Below the pieces are notes generated by a model. That model saw only the letters and a program-made list of their open reading frames with translations. It did no database searches and was not told the DNA's origin. Shown here one piece after another: positions 1 to 9,462 of a DNA stretch of 64,000 nt. The number at the start of each line of letters is the position of its first letter. Positions within the stretch are counted from its first letter, which is position 1. The position numbers were made by a program, and so were the translations under genes. Where the stretch lies: contig JAWKTK010000020.1 in NCBI GenBank assembly GCA_041399205.1, forward strand, positions 124,001 through 188,000, read 5' to 3'. This DNA is from JAGQOZ01 sp041399205 (GTDB lineage Bacteria; Planctomycetota; Planctomycetia; Pirellulales; Pirellulaceae).

Positions 1-984
1 CTGGAATTTGGGTTGCGTCGAGCTCAGGGGCCGGACGGCGGACTGTCGGCTACTCGAGCTGCCATGATCGGCGGTTGTGCAGCCACTTCCAATGTGTTGG
101 CTGGCAAGATATTGGACGTTCCGGTGAAGGGAACGCACGCGCACAGCTGGGTGATGGCGTTTCCGGACGAACGGACCGCGTTCCAAAAGTACGCCGAGGC
201 GATGCCTAACAACTGTGTTTTTCTGGTTGATACGTACGATACGCTTCGCGGTGTGGAACTGGCAGCTCAAATCGGAGTGAAGTTGAACGAAAAAGGGCAT
301 TCGCTAGTGGGCGTTCGCTTGGATTCGGGAGACTTCGTTTCGCTCAGCCAGGAAGCTCGTCACATCCTAGACGAACACGGCCTGACCGGTGCCGCAATTG
401 TTGGCAGCAACGATCTGGACGAATATGAAATCGTTCGGCTCAAACAACAGGGCGCCAAGATCGATACCTGGGGCGTGGGCACTCGTTTGATCACCGGCCA
501 CGATCAACCTGCCTTGGGTGGCGTCTACAAACTGGCCGCTATTGAAGACGAAAACGGCGTCCTGCAGCCCAAGATGAAAATTTCCAACGAACCCGCCAAA
601 TCTTCCATTCCGGGTGCGCTGCAAATTCGACGCTTTTCGCAAGGAGCCAAACATGTCGGCGACGTGCTGTATGACACTCAGCTTCCAACAACCGATTTGG
701 CAAGCGGAACGGATCTGGCCACGGGTCAAAGTGTAACCCTGGAAGGTGTGGGTCATGATTTACTAATTCCGTTTGTCGAAAATGGCACTCGCTTGCACGA
801 CAACGATGCCGTGATGGAAATTCGCAAACGAACGTTGCGAGAAATCAGTCGTTTGCCGGACGATTGCCTGCGGTTGGAAGATCCCGTTCGCTATCCCGTT
901 GCCTTGGAAAATCGACTTCATCAACAACGCGCGGGCCTGATGGCGGCTCACCAATCGAACATGCTGGAAATGGAACAACCATGA
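1..984 (+). CDS. pncB: nicotinate phosphoribosyltransferase, 5' partial
   Basis: The reading frame is open from the first base, so the N-terminal half lies outside the window. The visible part carries hallmarks of PncB: a GTHAHSWVMAFPDE segment, then VDTYDT, then VRLDSGD, which line the phosphoribosyl and nicotinate pockets in this family. The enzyme joins nicotinate to PRPP to make nicotinate mononucleotide, the entry step of NAD salvage in the cytoplasm. The stop overlaps the nadE start (ATGA), indicating translational coupling in a four-gene NAD operon. No frameshift is seen. The assignment rests on motifs plus the neighbouring nadE and pncA. Confidence 0.93.
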   Translation: MEFGLRRAQGPDGGLSATRAAMIGGCAATSNVLAGKILDVPVKGTHAHSWVMAFPDERTAFQKYAEAMPNNCVFLVDTYDTLRGVELAAQIGVKLNEKGHSLVGVRLDSGDFVSLSQEARHILDEHGLTGAAIVGSNDLDEYEIVRLKQQGAKIDTWGVGTRLITGHDQPALGGVYKLAAIEDENGVLQPKMKISNEPAKSSIPGALQIRRFSQGAKHVGDVLYDTQLPTTDLASGTDLATGQSVTLEGVGHDLLIPFVENGTRLHDNDAVMEIRKRTLREISRLPDDCLRLEDPVRYPVALENRLHQQRAGLMAAHQSNMLEMEQP

Positions 985-3005
985 AACTAATCAAAGTTGC
1001 GGCGGCCGTGTTAAACCAAACGCCTCTGGACTGGCCAGGGAACACCGACCGTATTCGCCAAGCGATTTCTCTGGCGCACGGCGAAGGCGTCTCGATCCTG
1101 TGCCTGCCCGAATTGTGCATCACCGGCTACGGATGCGAAGATGCGTTTCATTCGCCCGGAGTGCATGTCACGGCCTTTCAAATTCTGACCGAATTGGCCG
1201 AATCCACCTGTGACATGATTGTGTCATTCGGCTTGCCAGTCATGCACGCCGGCGGCGTCTTTAACACCGCGTGCCTGGTAGCCAACGGTCAGATTCTAGG
1301 ATTCGTCGGCAAGCAATTCTTGGCAGGCGACGGCATCCACTATGAACCTCGCTGGTTCAAACGCTGGCCAGCCGACACCACTGCCACGCTGCACATTGGC
1401 GGGAAAGATTATCCGATTGGTGATCTGCTGTTTCGCTGTGGCGATGTGCGGATTGGCTTTGAAATCTGCGAAGATGCTTGGGTGGGCGAGCGGCCCGGAG
1501 CGGATTTGGCTGCACGCGGTGCGGATATCATTTTGAATCCCAGTGCCAGCCATTTTGCGTTTGGCAAGCATCAGGTTCGCAAACGGTTTGTACTGGAGGG
1601 TTCTCGTGCGTTTCAAGTCAGCTACGTCTATGCGAATTTATTGGGCAACGAATCGGGCCGAGCGATCTTTGACGGCGATGCGATGATTGCGTCGAATGGT
1701 CAGATCCTGGCTGCCGGTGAACGACTTTCGTTTGCCGACGTCGGCCTGACATCGGCGTTGATCGATGTCGACGCGACGCGAATGCAGCGAGCGCGTACGG
1801 CCAGCTTCGATCCCGACGTGCAAACAGACCCGGATTATGTGGTGAATTGTGATTTTTCGTTCCCGAATCCGGAACCGATGCACGCCGAAGTGATTCGACA
1901 GGACTGGGAAGATGTGCACGAGCCGAAAGCCGAAGAGTTCACTCGAGCAGTCGCGTTAGGCCTGTTCGACTACGTTCGCAAGAGCCGATCGTCCGGCGTG
2001 GTTGTGTCGCTCAGCGGCGGAGCGGATTCGGCCGCCGTGGCGTCGCTCAGCTATTTGATGCTGCGGCTCGCCGAACAAGATATCGGCCTGGACGGCATCC
2101 GCAACAAGCTTTCGTACCTATCAGACAGTGACAAGTTGTTGTCGGTAGAAGCGTGGGCTCGACGGCTGATCACCACCGTCTACCAGGCCACTCGCAATAG
2201 CAGCCACACCACCCAAAGCGCGGCGGCGGCCGTCGCACAGGGCATCGGCGCTCGGCACATGGAATTTGATGTCGACGCCATTGTCGAGCAATACAAAACG
2301 ACGGTCGCTGGTGGTCTGGGCCGAGAGTTAACTTGGGAGCAAGACGACATCGCGCTGCAAAACATTCAGGCGCGAGTCCGTTCGCCCAGCGTATGGATGC
2401 TGGCCAACGTGTTTGGGTCGTTGCTGCTGTCGACCAGTAACCGCAGTGAAGCAGCCGTCGGTTACGCCACGATGGATGGCGATACCAGTGGTGGATTGGC
2501 GCCGATTGCCGGCATCGATAAAGCATATCTGCGAAATTGGTTGGTGTGGCTGGAACAGACAGGGCCGGTGGGCATCGGCCCCATTCCCGAATTGGCCGAC
2601 GTAAATCAACAGCAACCCACCGCCGAATTACGTCCTCAATCCGCCGCACAGACGGACGAAGGAGACCTAATGCCGTATGTGATCTTGGATCAGATCGAGC
2701 GGTTGGCGATTCGAGACAAATTGATGCCGCTGGAAATTTTGCGGCACATGCGATCCAAACACACTGACATTGATCTGTCACAGATGGCAACCTGGGTAGA
2801 TCGATTCTTTCGACTGTGGTGCCGCAACCAGTGGAAGCGAGAACGGTATGCTCCTTCGTTCCATTTGGATGACGAAAATCTGGATCCCAAGACGTGGTGT
2901 CGCTTTCCCATTCTATCGGGCGGATTCGAAACCGAACTTCGACAAATGCACGCCTACGTTGACCAACGGCAGGCCCAGGTTCGTGGAAACGGGAGCGCGT
3001 CATGA
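981..3005 (+). CDS. nadE: glutamine-dependent NAD+ synthase
   Basis: 674 residues, the length of the two-domain glutamine-dependent NAD synthetases. Residues 1 to about 290 form a nitrilase-like glutaminase domain with a visible Glu44-Lys111-Cys163 triad (LPELCITGYG, FVGKQF, FEICEDAW). The C-terminal synthetase domain has the ATP-binding SGGADS loop near residues 345-350 and the STSNRSEAAVGYATMDGD segment. It amidates nicotinate adenine dinucleotide to NAD, with ammonia channelled from glutamine. I chose the ATG at 981, which overlaps the pncB stop, because the nitrilase domain begins there; upstream in-frame codons are out-of-frame pncB sequence. Its own stop overlaps the next start (ATGA). 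Confidence 0.95.
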   Translation: MKLIKVAAAVLNQTPLDWPGNTDRIRQAISLAHGEGVSILCLPELCITGYGCEDAFHSPGVHVTAFQILTELAESTCDMIVSFGLPVMHAGGVFNTACLVANGQILGFVGKQFLAGDGIHYEPRWFKRWPADTTATLHIGGKDYPIGDLLFRCGDVRIGFEICEDAWVGERPGADLAARGADIILNPSASHFAFGKHQVRKRFVLEGSRAFQVSYVYANLLGNESGRAIFDGDAMIASNGQILAAGERLSFADVGLTSALIDVDATRMQRARTASFDPDVQTDPDYVVNCDFSFPNPEPMHAEVIRQDWEDVHEPKAEEFTRAVALGLFDYVRKSRSSGVVVSLSGGADSAAVASLSYLMLRLAEQDIGLDGIRNKLSYLSDSDKLLSVEAWARRLITTVYQATRNSSHTTQSAAAAVAQGIGARHMEFDVDAIVEQYKTTVAGGLGRELTWEQDDIALQNIQARVRSPSVWMLANVFGSLLLSTSNRSEAAVGYATMDGDTSGGLAPIAGIDKAYLRNWLVWLEQTGPVGIGPIPELADVNQQQPTAELRPQSAAQTDEGDLMPYVILDQIERLAIRDKLMPLEILRHMRSKHTDIDLSQMATWVDRFFRLWCRNQWKRERYAPSFHLDDENLDPKTWCRFPILSGGFETELRQMHAYVDQRQAQVRGNGSAS

Positions 3006-3706
3006 GCAAATCGAATCAATCGTTCTGCTATGAATACGCTCGACCCGCCGTCTCGGTTGACTGCGTCACTTTCGGCCTGGACGACGACGGACTGAAGGTT
3101 CTGCTGATTGAACGCAAGCTGGAACCGTTTGCCGGCTGTTGGGCCTTGCCGGGCGGCTTTGTGGAGATGCAGGAATCGCTGGAAACGGCCGCCAAGCGTG
3201 AACTGGAAGAAGAAACCGGGCTGAAAGCAGAATACCTGGAACAGCTGTTTACGTTTGGGGATGTCCATCGAGATCCTCGTGACCGAGTGATCACGGTGGC
3301 GTATTTTGCCTTGGTAAAACTGACCGATCACGCCGTGGAAGCCGCCAGCGACGCTCGGCAAGCCATTTGGTTCCCCGTGGATGAAACGCCCAATCTGGCT
3401 TTTGATCACGACCAGATTTTGCAAGTCGGTTTTGAACGACTGAGAAATAAAATTCGCTACCAACCGATCGGGTTCGACCTGCTGCCGAAAAAATTTACGC
3501 TCCGCCAGCTGCAGCAGTTGTATGAACATTTGCTGCGACGTCCGCTGGATAAACGGAATTTTCGCAAGCGAATCCTCGAGATGGGAATTCTTCAAGAGCT
3601 GGACGAAGTGGAGCAGGGCGTGGCGCATCGAGCGGCCAGGTTGTATCGTTTTCACGAACGGCAATACAACCAGTTGGTGAAGCAGGGATTCAACTTCGAG
3701 ATTTAA
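3002..3706 (+). CDS. Nudix hydrolase / NrtR-type NAD regulator
   Basis: 234 residues. The N-terminal Nudix domain (about 15-150) has a perfect Nudix box from G52 to L74 (G-x5-E-x7-REL-x-EE-x-GL), so metal-dependent hydrolysis should be possible. Residues about 155-234 (KKFTLRQLQQLYEHL through KRNFRKRILEMG) match the winged-helix tail of NrtR, the Nudix-related repressor of NAD metabolism that senses ADP-ribose. The gene sits between nadE and pncA with an ATGA overlap to nadE, fitting autoregulation of an NAD salvage operon. A plain ADP-ribose or NADH pyrophosphatase is the alternative, but the C-terminal extension and context favour NrtR. The operator would lie upstream of pncB, outside this window. 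Confidence 0.85.
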   Translation: MSKSNQSFCYEYARPAVSVDCVTFGLDDDGLKVLLIERKLEPFAGCWALPGGFVEMQESLETAAKRELEEETGLKAEYLEQLFTFGDVHRDPRDRVITVAYFALVKLTDHAVEAASDARQAIWFPVDETPNLAFDHDQILQVGFERLRNKIRYQPIGFDLLPKKFTLRQLQQLYEHLLRRPLDKRNFRKRILEMGILQELDEVEQGVAHRAARLYRFHERQYNQLVKQGFNFEI

Positions 3707-3708
3707 AC

Positions 3709-4335
3709 ATGAACACACTGATCATTGTCGATGTTCAAAACGACTTTCTATCGGGCGGAGCACTTGCCGTTCCGCAAGGCGATGCGGTGATCCCAGTGCT
3801 GAATCAGATGCAACCTTGGTTCGATAAGATCATTGCAACTCAAGATTGGCATCCGGCAAACCACGCCAGTTTTGCAGCGAACCATCCGGGACGTAACGTG
3901 GGTGACGTGATTCAATTGGACGGCATCGAACAGATTCTCTGGCCGGTCCATTGTGTGCAGGGTACGCCGGGCAGCGAATTCGCCGCGGAATTGGACCAGA
4001 GTCGGTGGGATCGTGTTTTCCAAAAAGGGACCGACATGCGGATTGATAGCTACAGCGGCTTCTTTGATAACGATCACCGTTCGGCCACGGGGCTGGCAGA
4101 TTACTTGCGAACCATTGGTGCACAACGCGTCTTCATCGCTGGTTTGGCCACCGATTACTGCGTCAAATTCACGGCACTCGACGCACGGCAACTCGGCTTT
4201 GAAACGTATTTGATTCGAGACGCTTGTCGAGCGGTCAACCTGCAGCCCAACGACGAAGCGAACGCCATCGCCGCCATGCAAGCCGCTGGCGTTCGCGTGG
4301 TGAATGCCGACCAATGCCGAATGGACTCGTGGTAG
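3709..4335 (+). CDS. pncA: nicotinamidase
   Basis: 208 residues, normal for PncA. The cysteine-hydrolase triad is visible: Asp8 (IIVDVQNDF), Lys106 (FQKGTD) and Cys151 (LATDYC). Metal ligands are Asp46 and His48 (DWHP) and His81 (WPVHC). It converts nicotinamide to nicotinate, the substrate of PncB encoded by the first gene of the operon. The start lies two bases after the preceding stop. Together the four genes give a complete Preiss-Handler style salvage route with a dedicated regulator. The gene ends in codons for MDSW, and the repeat array begins about 16 bases after the stop. Confidence 0.94.
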   Translation: MNTLIIVDVQNDFLSGGALAVPQGDAVIPVLNQMQPWFDKIIATQDWHPANHASFAANHPGRNVGDVIQLDGIEQILWPVHCVQGTPGSEFAAELDQSRWDRVFQKGTDMRIDSYSGFFDNDHRSATGLADYLRTIGAQRVFIAGLATDYCVKFTALDARQLGFETYLIRDACRAVNLQPNDEANAIAAMQAAGVRVVNADQCRMDSW

Positions 4336-4351
4336 TCAACGCGGTTGAGGA

Positions 4352-4737
4352 GTGATGAAGAACACGGGAACGGTCACCCAGCCCAAGAATACAGGACTCG
4401 TCACCTCATCCATTACGGGCGTGCGGGATTCGTTACCTCATGCACTACGGGCGTGCGGGATTCGTCACCCTGCCCAAGAATACAGGATTCGTCACCTCAT
4501 CCATTACGGGCGTGCAGGATTCGTTGCCTCATGCACTACGGGCGTGCGGGATTCGTCACCCAGCCCAAGAATACAGGACTCGTCACCTCATCCATTCCGG
4601 GCGTGCAGGATTCGTTGCCTCATGCACTACGGGCGTGCGGGATTCGGTACCTCATGCACTACGGGCGTGCGGGATTCGGTACCCCATGCACTACGGGCGT
4701 GCGGGATTCGTTGCCTCATGCACTACGGGCGTGCACT
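4352..4737. repeat. tandem repeat array 1 (32-bp unit, 91-bp higher order)
   Basis: This fills the convergent gap between pncA and the DUF1501 gene. The basic unit is 32 bp, of the form GGGCGTGCGGGATTCG followed by TTRCCTCATGCACTAC. The first part is a higher-order repeat: a 59-bp unit with an inserted CCCAAGAATACAGG module alternates with a 32-bp unit, giving 91 bp repeated about three times. Three or four plain 32-bp units follow. Because 32 is not a multiple of three, repetitive open frames appear in all three forward frames; I regard none as genes. The core matches arrays 2, 3 and 4. Confidence 0.92.
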
Positions 4738-4797
4738 CTTCCGCCCGGAGGGCGACACATCTTTGCCGGTGTGCGTCAGCCACCGGTTTCTGGCAAC

Positions 4798-6228
4798 CTA
4801 CGCGATGATGTCAGAGACAATTCGGCCGTGGACATCGGTCAGGCGAAAGTCGCGGCCGGCAAAGCGATAGGTTAGCTTGGTGTGGTCAAATCCTAATAGG
4901 TGCAACAAAGTGGCGTGCAAATCGTGAACGTGCATGCGTTTTTCTACCGCTCGAAATCCAAATTCGTCCGTTGCGCCGTGCACATAACCACCTTTCACAC
5001 CGCCGCCGGCCAAGCAAAGACTAAAACCGTAGTGATTATGGTCTCGACCAAATTTCGATTCGTTTCCTCGAACTTCCACCGTCGGAGTGCGACCGAATTC
5101 GCCGCCAATGATTACCAATGTCGAATCCAACATGCCTCGTTGCTTTAAATCCGTAATCAACGCGCCGATCGCTTGCGAACATTCGCTCGCCAACTTGCCA
5201 TGATTCTCTTCAATCTTGTCGTGATTGTCCCACGGCTGCCATGCGCCATGCCACAGCTGCACAAACCGGACTCCTCGTTCCGCCAAGCGTCGAGCCATCA
5301 GGATTTGCTTCGCTTGCGGCGTCTCGCCATACATCCGGCGAATGTATTCCGGTTCGCTTGACAGATCAAACGCTTCGCGAGCGGCATCTTGCATCCGATA
5401 GGCTTGTTCAAACGAATGGATCCTGGCTGACAAGGGATTGTCATCTTCGTGCGAACCGGCGTGCAGCAAATTCAGACGCTGCACCAAATCCAATTGCCGA
5501 CGTTGTTCGGCGGGCGAAAGCTGGTCGTTACGAATATTTTCGATCAGTTCGTCAATCTTCGTCTTGGCCGTGTCAATGTACGTTCCTTGAAAGACGCTGG
5601 GCAAAAATGCCGACTGCCAATTTTGTGTCCCTTTGACCGGCAAACCGCCGGGCGACATCGCGATGAAACCTGGCAAATTTTCGTTTTCGCTGCCCAAGCC
5701 ATATGTCAGCCACGAACCAAAACTGGGACGCACCACGTTGGCCACGCCGCAATTCATCAACATGAGCGACGGTTCATGATTCGGCAAATCGGCGTACATC
5801 GATCGCACCACGCAGACATCATCAATCACTTGGCCGATATGGGGAAACAGGTCGCTGACTTCAATGCCGCTGTTGCCATACTTTCGAAACGGAAACGGCG
5901 ACGCCATGGCCGCTCCGGTCTGGCGTTCCGTAATTAGATTGGGCACGGTTAGCGATTGACCATGCCGCTTGGTCAGTTCTGGCTTCGGATCGAACGAATC
6001 GACATGCGACAGCCCACCGTTCAAGAAAATGTGGATCACTCGCTCCGCCTTTGCGGCAAAATGCGGCGACTTGGCAGACAACGGATTCGCGGTGGACGCG
6101 CTGGCCGCAGTAGTCGATTCGCGACACAACAGATCGGTCACTCCCAAACCGGCCAGGCCCAAGCCGGTTCGCTGCAAGAAAGAACGTCTTCCGAAGTCCA
6201 GTCGTTTTGGTTGGTCGTTAGGGAACAT
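4798..6228 (-). CDS. DUF1501 domain-containing secreted protein
   Basis: 476 residues. The N-terminus has a twin-arginine signal (GRRSFLQRTGLGLAG), so the folded protein is probably exported by Tat. The body matches DUF1501, a sulfatase/alkaline-phosphatase-like fold abundant in planctomycetes: HIFLNGGLSHVDSFDPKP near the start, and GGEFGRTPTVE with DHNHYGFS near the end. The enzymatic role is unproven for this family. The start overlaps the end of the upstream DUF1553 gene by 11 bases, the classic two-gene pairing in this phylum. No frameshift is seen. The 3' end faces pncA across repeat array 1. Confidence 0.93.
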   Translation of the reverse strand: MFPNDQPKRLDFGRRSFLQRTGLGLAGLGVTDLLCRESTTAASASTANPLSAKSPHFAAKAERVIHIFLNGGLSHVDSFDPKPELTKRHGQSLTVPNLITERQTGAAMASPFPFRKYGNSGIEVSDLFPHIGQVIDDVCVVRSMYADLPNHEPSLMLMNCGVANVVRPSFGSWLTYGLGSENENLPGFIAMSPGGLPVKGTQNWQSAFLPSVFQGTYIDTAKTKIDELIENIRNDQLSPAEQRRQLDLVQRLNLLHAGSHEDDNPLSARIHSFEQAYRMQDAAREAFDLSSEPEYIRRMYGETPQAKQILMARRLAERGVRFVQLWHGAWQPWDNHDKIEENHGKLASECSQAIGALITDLKQRGMLDSTLVIIGGEFGRTPTVEVRGNESKFGRDHNHYGFSLCLAGGGVKGGYVHGATDEFGFRAVEKRMHVHDLHATLLHLLGFDHTKLTYRFAGRDFRLTDVHGRIVSDIIA

Positions 6229-9097
6229 AGATTAACTCGTTCAATTGCAAGAGTGCGTGTGCTGTGCGAATCCAGCTTTCCATTTCGGACAATTCCGCAT
6301 TTGCCGGCGTGTCGGCGGAAGGTTCGCTGGAAACATTCCGCCGATAATCGATCACGGCCAAGCGTTCTGTATCGGTTGGTTCTCGAGCGAACAGTTTTTG
6401 GAACAACCAATCGATCTTGGCGTTATCCGTCTTTCCGTCGAATTGAACCACCGTTCCCGCCAACGCTTCCGCTTGCTTGCGCACAAAAGGGCTGTTCAAA
6501 AAGAACAATTGTTGTTGCGGCACGGAAGTCACGGGCCGCTTGCCGACCGTCATATCGGGCACAGGGAAGTCAAAGTTGGTGGCAAAGCCAGACGCGTGTT
6601 GACGGTCAATTCGCAGAAAAATGGTGCGGCACGTGGCATCCGGATCGTCGGGCGACAGAGGAATACTCGGACCATTTCGTTTCTGATCCAACCGACCAGA
6701 AACCGCCAACAAGGAATCTCGAATCACTTCCCATTCCGCTCGACGCGGCACGAACCGCCAGTACAACTGATTGGCCGGATCCATCTGCATGGCATCCGTT
6801 CGCGACGAATTAGACTGACAAAACGTGTGCGATGTTACCATCAACCGATTCAGTTCTTTCAGCGACCAATCATGTTCCATCAACCACCACGCCAAATAAT
6901 CCAGCAATTCCGGATGCGTCGGCGGCTGACTGCGGCTGCCAAAATCGTCCATCGAATCTACCAAAGCTTGGCCAAAATGCCATTGCCACATGCGATTCAC
7001 AATCACGCGAGCCGTCAGCGGATTACGCCGGTCGATAATTGCCTTTGCCAACTCCATTCGTCCGCTGCCACGATATATGGCAAATTCATGCTCCATTGCC
7101 GCTTCCGTCTCCGCATCATTCGCCAGACTCGCCAGTAGCAACGTCGGCACGTGACGATCGACTTCGCTGCCGAGTCGATCCGGTTGACCTCGTAGAAAAA
7201 CGTTCGCCTCCACCGGTTCGTCACGATCACGCAACAACATGGCTCGAGCCGCCGCGTCCGGAAAATCCACCGTCCGTTCTTCAATCTTGCCTTGCAAGTT
7301 GCGTAACTCGACATGTTCATCCAGCTGGTAACAATCGACCGATTCCAGTGGAGTCAGCACTGTCGGACTCCCTGGTCCCATCAGCGATTGCCGTAGCTGT
7401 TCGGTCGCGTCGTCCGGCAAACGATTTGCATCAGGATGTTGCGAAACGAAGGTCTTCCATTGCTGATCAATTGACTCAAACAGCTGGCCCAAACGGCGAG
7501 CCAACTCGACCATCGACTCGGGCGGCGAATTCGCCAATTGCTGCTGCCACGCTGTATTGCCATGCCATGCGTGCAATTGCTCTGCAAAGGCCGCGGCAAA
7601 TTCCGTCTTGTCAAACGAGTCCATTCGTTTCCAAATGCCAAAGACCGGATCATCCTCCGAGCGAGAATCAATGTAGTTTCGCCAGCGACGAACCGCCCCG
7701 TAGCCATACGCCGTGGGCGCTCGCAAATAGGTTCGCTCGGTAAAGACCGGATTGGTTTCGCCGAGTCGGTGCCGTACCGATTCCTGCACGATATAAACCA
7801 AATAGTCGGCCGCAAATTTACGAAGTTCGTCCTCAATCTGATGATGCAACTGATCAAAACGCTTTTCGAAAGCAGCGGTCCGTTCGTTCATTTCCGCAAC
7901 GTATTGGGCTTCCGCTTCGGACGGTTCATTTGGTTCGACTAACAGCGGCAGTCGCGAATGATGCGGCAGATAGGAACTATTGAGTATTCCGTATAACGAA
8001 TAATAATCGGCCGACGGAATCGGATCGTATTTATGGTCATGGCACCGAGCACAACTGGCAGTGAGCCCCAGAAGCCCGCGAGTGATCACGTCAATCCGAT
8101 CATCCAGAATGTCGTACGGATTGAAATTGAAATACCGACCAACGGTCAAGAATCCGCCACCGGCCATTCGCCAACGTTGATCGGCCGAGTAATCCATCTG
8201 ATCCGTCGCCAACTGGTCCATGACAAATTGATCAAACGGCAAGTCTTCATGAAACGCGCGTATCACGTAGTCTCGGTAAGTGTACGCAAACGGTAGTTCG
8301 CGATTTCCACCGTCGGTGTAACCTTTGGTGTCGGCATACCGAGCCACATCCAGCCAATGCCGAGCCCACCGTTGCGCGTAACGTTCGTCCGCTAAGAGCC
8401 GGTCCACCAGGGCACGGTACGAATCATCCGACGCATCTTGGCGAAACGCTTTCACCGTGTCATCGTCAGCCGGCAAGCCCCACAGATCCAAATGCAGTCG
8501 GCGAACTAATGCATGATCATCCGCCATAGGCGAAGGCGCCAATCCGGCTTGCTCTAACCGAGCGAACACAAAGTGATCAATCGGATTGCGAACCCAATCC
8601 GCATGTTTCACTTGTGGCAATGCGGGTTTGCGAATCGGCTGATACGCCCAATGTGACGCCACGGCATCACTGACCGGATGCGCGTCTTTCGTTCCTGCGG
8701 CCGGTTGCGTTTCAGCGGGCCAAAACGCTCCGGCCGCGATCCATTCGGTCAATAGATCAATTTCATCTTGCTCCATCCGCCCATCTGGCGGCATCTGCAG
8801 ATCTTCCGTTTCGTACCGAATGGCTTCAATCAGCAAACTGGCATCCACATCGCTGGGCACAATCGCCGGGCCTCGATCACCACCGTCAAATGCACCGCTC
8901 CGCACATCCAACCGCAAACCGCTTTCCTGTTTGTTCGCGCCGTGACATTCCGTGCAATGCTGAATCAACAGCGGTCGAATTTTGGCTTCAAAGTGATCCG
9001 CCCGTGGTCGCACGGCCGATTGATCATCGGCATTGGCCAACAGCGAACCACACGCGACAAGAACAGCGGCGAATAACAAGAAACGGGATGAAATCAT
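6218..9097 (-). CDS. PSCyt1/DUF1549/DUF1553 cytochrome-like protein
   Basis: 959 residues from the chosen start. A Sec signal (FLLFAAVLVACGSLLANA) leads into a planctomycete cytochrome c-like domain with a CTECH haem-binding motif. DUF1549 follows (WVRNPIDHFVFARLE; RRLHLDLWGLP) and contains a second CxxCH (CARCHDHKYDP). DUF1553 forms the C-terminal half (NPLTARVIVNRMWQWHFG; PTHPELLDYLAWW). I placed the start at the ATG at 9097, because the longer frame adds 22 unlikely residues before the signal peptide. It is translationally coupled to DUF1501. The pair is proposed to act on polysaccharides or sulfated substrates in the periplasm, but its function is not established. Confidence 0.93.
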   Translation of the reverse strand: MISSRFLLFAAVLVACGSLLANADDQSAVRPRADHFEAKIRPLLIQHCTECHGANKQESGLRLDVRSGAFDGGDRGPAIVPSDVDASLLIEAIRYETEDLQMPPDGRMEQDEIDLLTEWIAAGAFWPAETQPAAGTKDAHPVSDAVASHWAYQPIRKPALPQVKHADWVRNPIDHFVFARLEQAGLAPSPMADDHALVRRLHLDLWGLPADDDTVKAFRQDASDDSYRALVDRLLADERYAQRWARHWLDVARYADTKGYTDGGNRELPFAYTYRDYVIRAFHEDLPFDQFVMDQLATDQMDYSADQRWRMAGGGFLTVGRYFNFNPYDILDDRIDVITRGLLGLTASCARCHDHKYDPIPSADYYSLYGILNSSYLPHHSRLPLLVEPNEPSEAEAQYVAEMNERTAAFEKRFDQLHHQIEDELRKFAADYLVYIVQESVRHRLGETNPVFTERTYLRAPTAYGYGAVRRWRNYIDSRSEDDPVFGIWKRMDSFDKTEFAAAFAEQLHAWHGNTAWQQQLANSPPESMVELARRLGQLFESIDQQWKTFVSQHPDANRLPDDATEQLRQSLMGPGSPTVLTPLESVDCYQLDEHVELRNLQGKIEERTVDFPDAAARAMLLRDRDEPVEANVFLRGQPDRLGSEVDRHVPTLLLASLANDAETEAAMEHEFAIYRGSGRMELAKAIIDRRNPLTARVIVNRMWQWHFGQALVDSMDDFGSRSQPPTHPELLDYLAWWLMEHDWSLKELNRLMVTSHTFCQSNSSRTDAMQMDPANQLYWRFVPRRAEWEVIRDSLLAVSGRLDQKRNGPSIPLSPDDPDATCRTIFLRIDRQHASGFATNFDFPVPDMTVGKRPVTSVPQQQLFFLNSPFVRKQAEALAGTVVQFDGKTDNAKIDWLFQKLFAREPTDTERLAVIDYRRNVSSEPSADTPANAELSEMESWIRTAHALLQLNELIYVP

Positions 9098-9314
9098 GGC
9101 AAGGCGAGATATAGCGTCATAAAGGAGGGCAGGGCAGGGCGGGAGGCAATTTCGGCACACCAAAACCGTTCCATCAGTTTACGCTATCTGTCAACCCAAC
9201 AGAATCTGGGACAACGCAGTCGAGATACTCCGAGTTGCCAAAACAACGCGTCTTGATCTGGTATACTGCGGTTCAGCTGCTTTGTCCAAGTCTAATTGGA
9301 CAGGGCGATAATTG

Positions 9315-9385
9315 GTTCGTAGTCCCGCCTTTAGGCGGAATTTGTTTTTCGACGGAGTGTCCGCCTAAAAGGCGGGATTACAAAC
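9315..9385. repeat. MITE-like inverted repeat upstream of the DUF3179 gene
   Basis: In the 365-bp divergent gap 9098-9462, two arms of 25-26 bp (9315-9339 and 9360-9385) are near-perfect reverse complements. The left arm starts GTTCGTAGTCCCGCC and the right arm ends GGCGGGATTACAAAC. They enclose a 20-base loop, and a transcript would fold into a long hairpin. The terminal similarity resembles a short non-autonomous element or REP-type palindrome. It lies about 80 bases upstream of the DUF3179 start, so it could affect that promoter. Nothing else is recognisable in this gap. Confidence 0.85.
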
Positions 9386-9462
9386 AACGTACGCTGATAG
9401 AAAACGTCAGTGTGGCGCAGTCCACCTCAAGTTGCCTTTCGGATGATTCGGAGCGATTGATC

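Noticed and set aside
4345..4875. Repetitive open frames across array 1 (such as LMHYGRAGF repeats) as a real protein
   Set aside because: The 32-bp unit produces similar frames in all three phases, and there is no start context or family.
9235..9462. N-terminal extension of the DUF3179 protein
   Set aside because: It is translated palindromic repeat, and the signal peptide begins at 9463.
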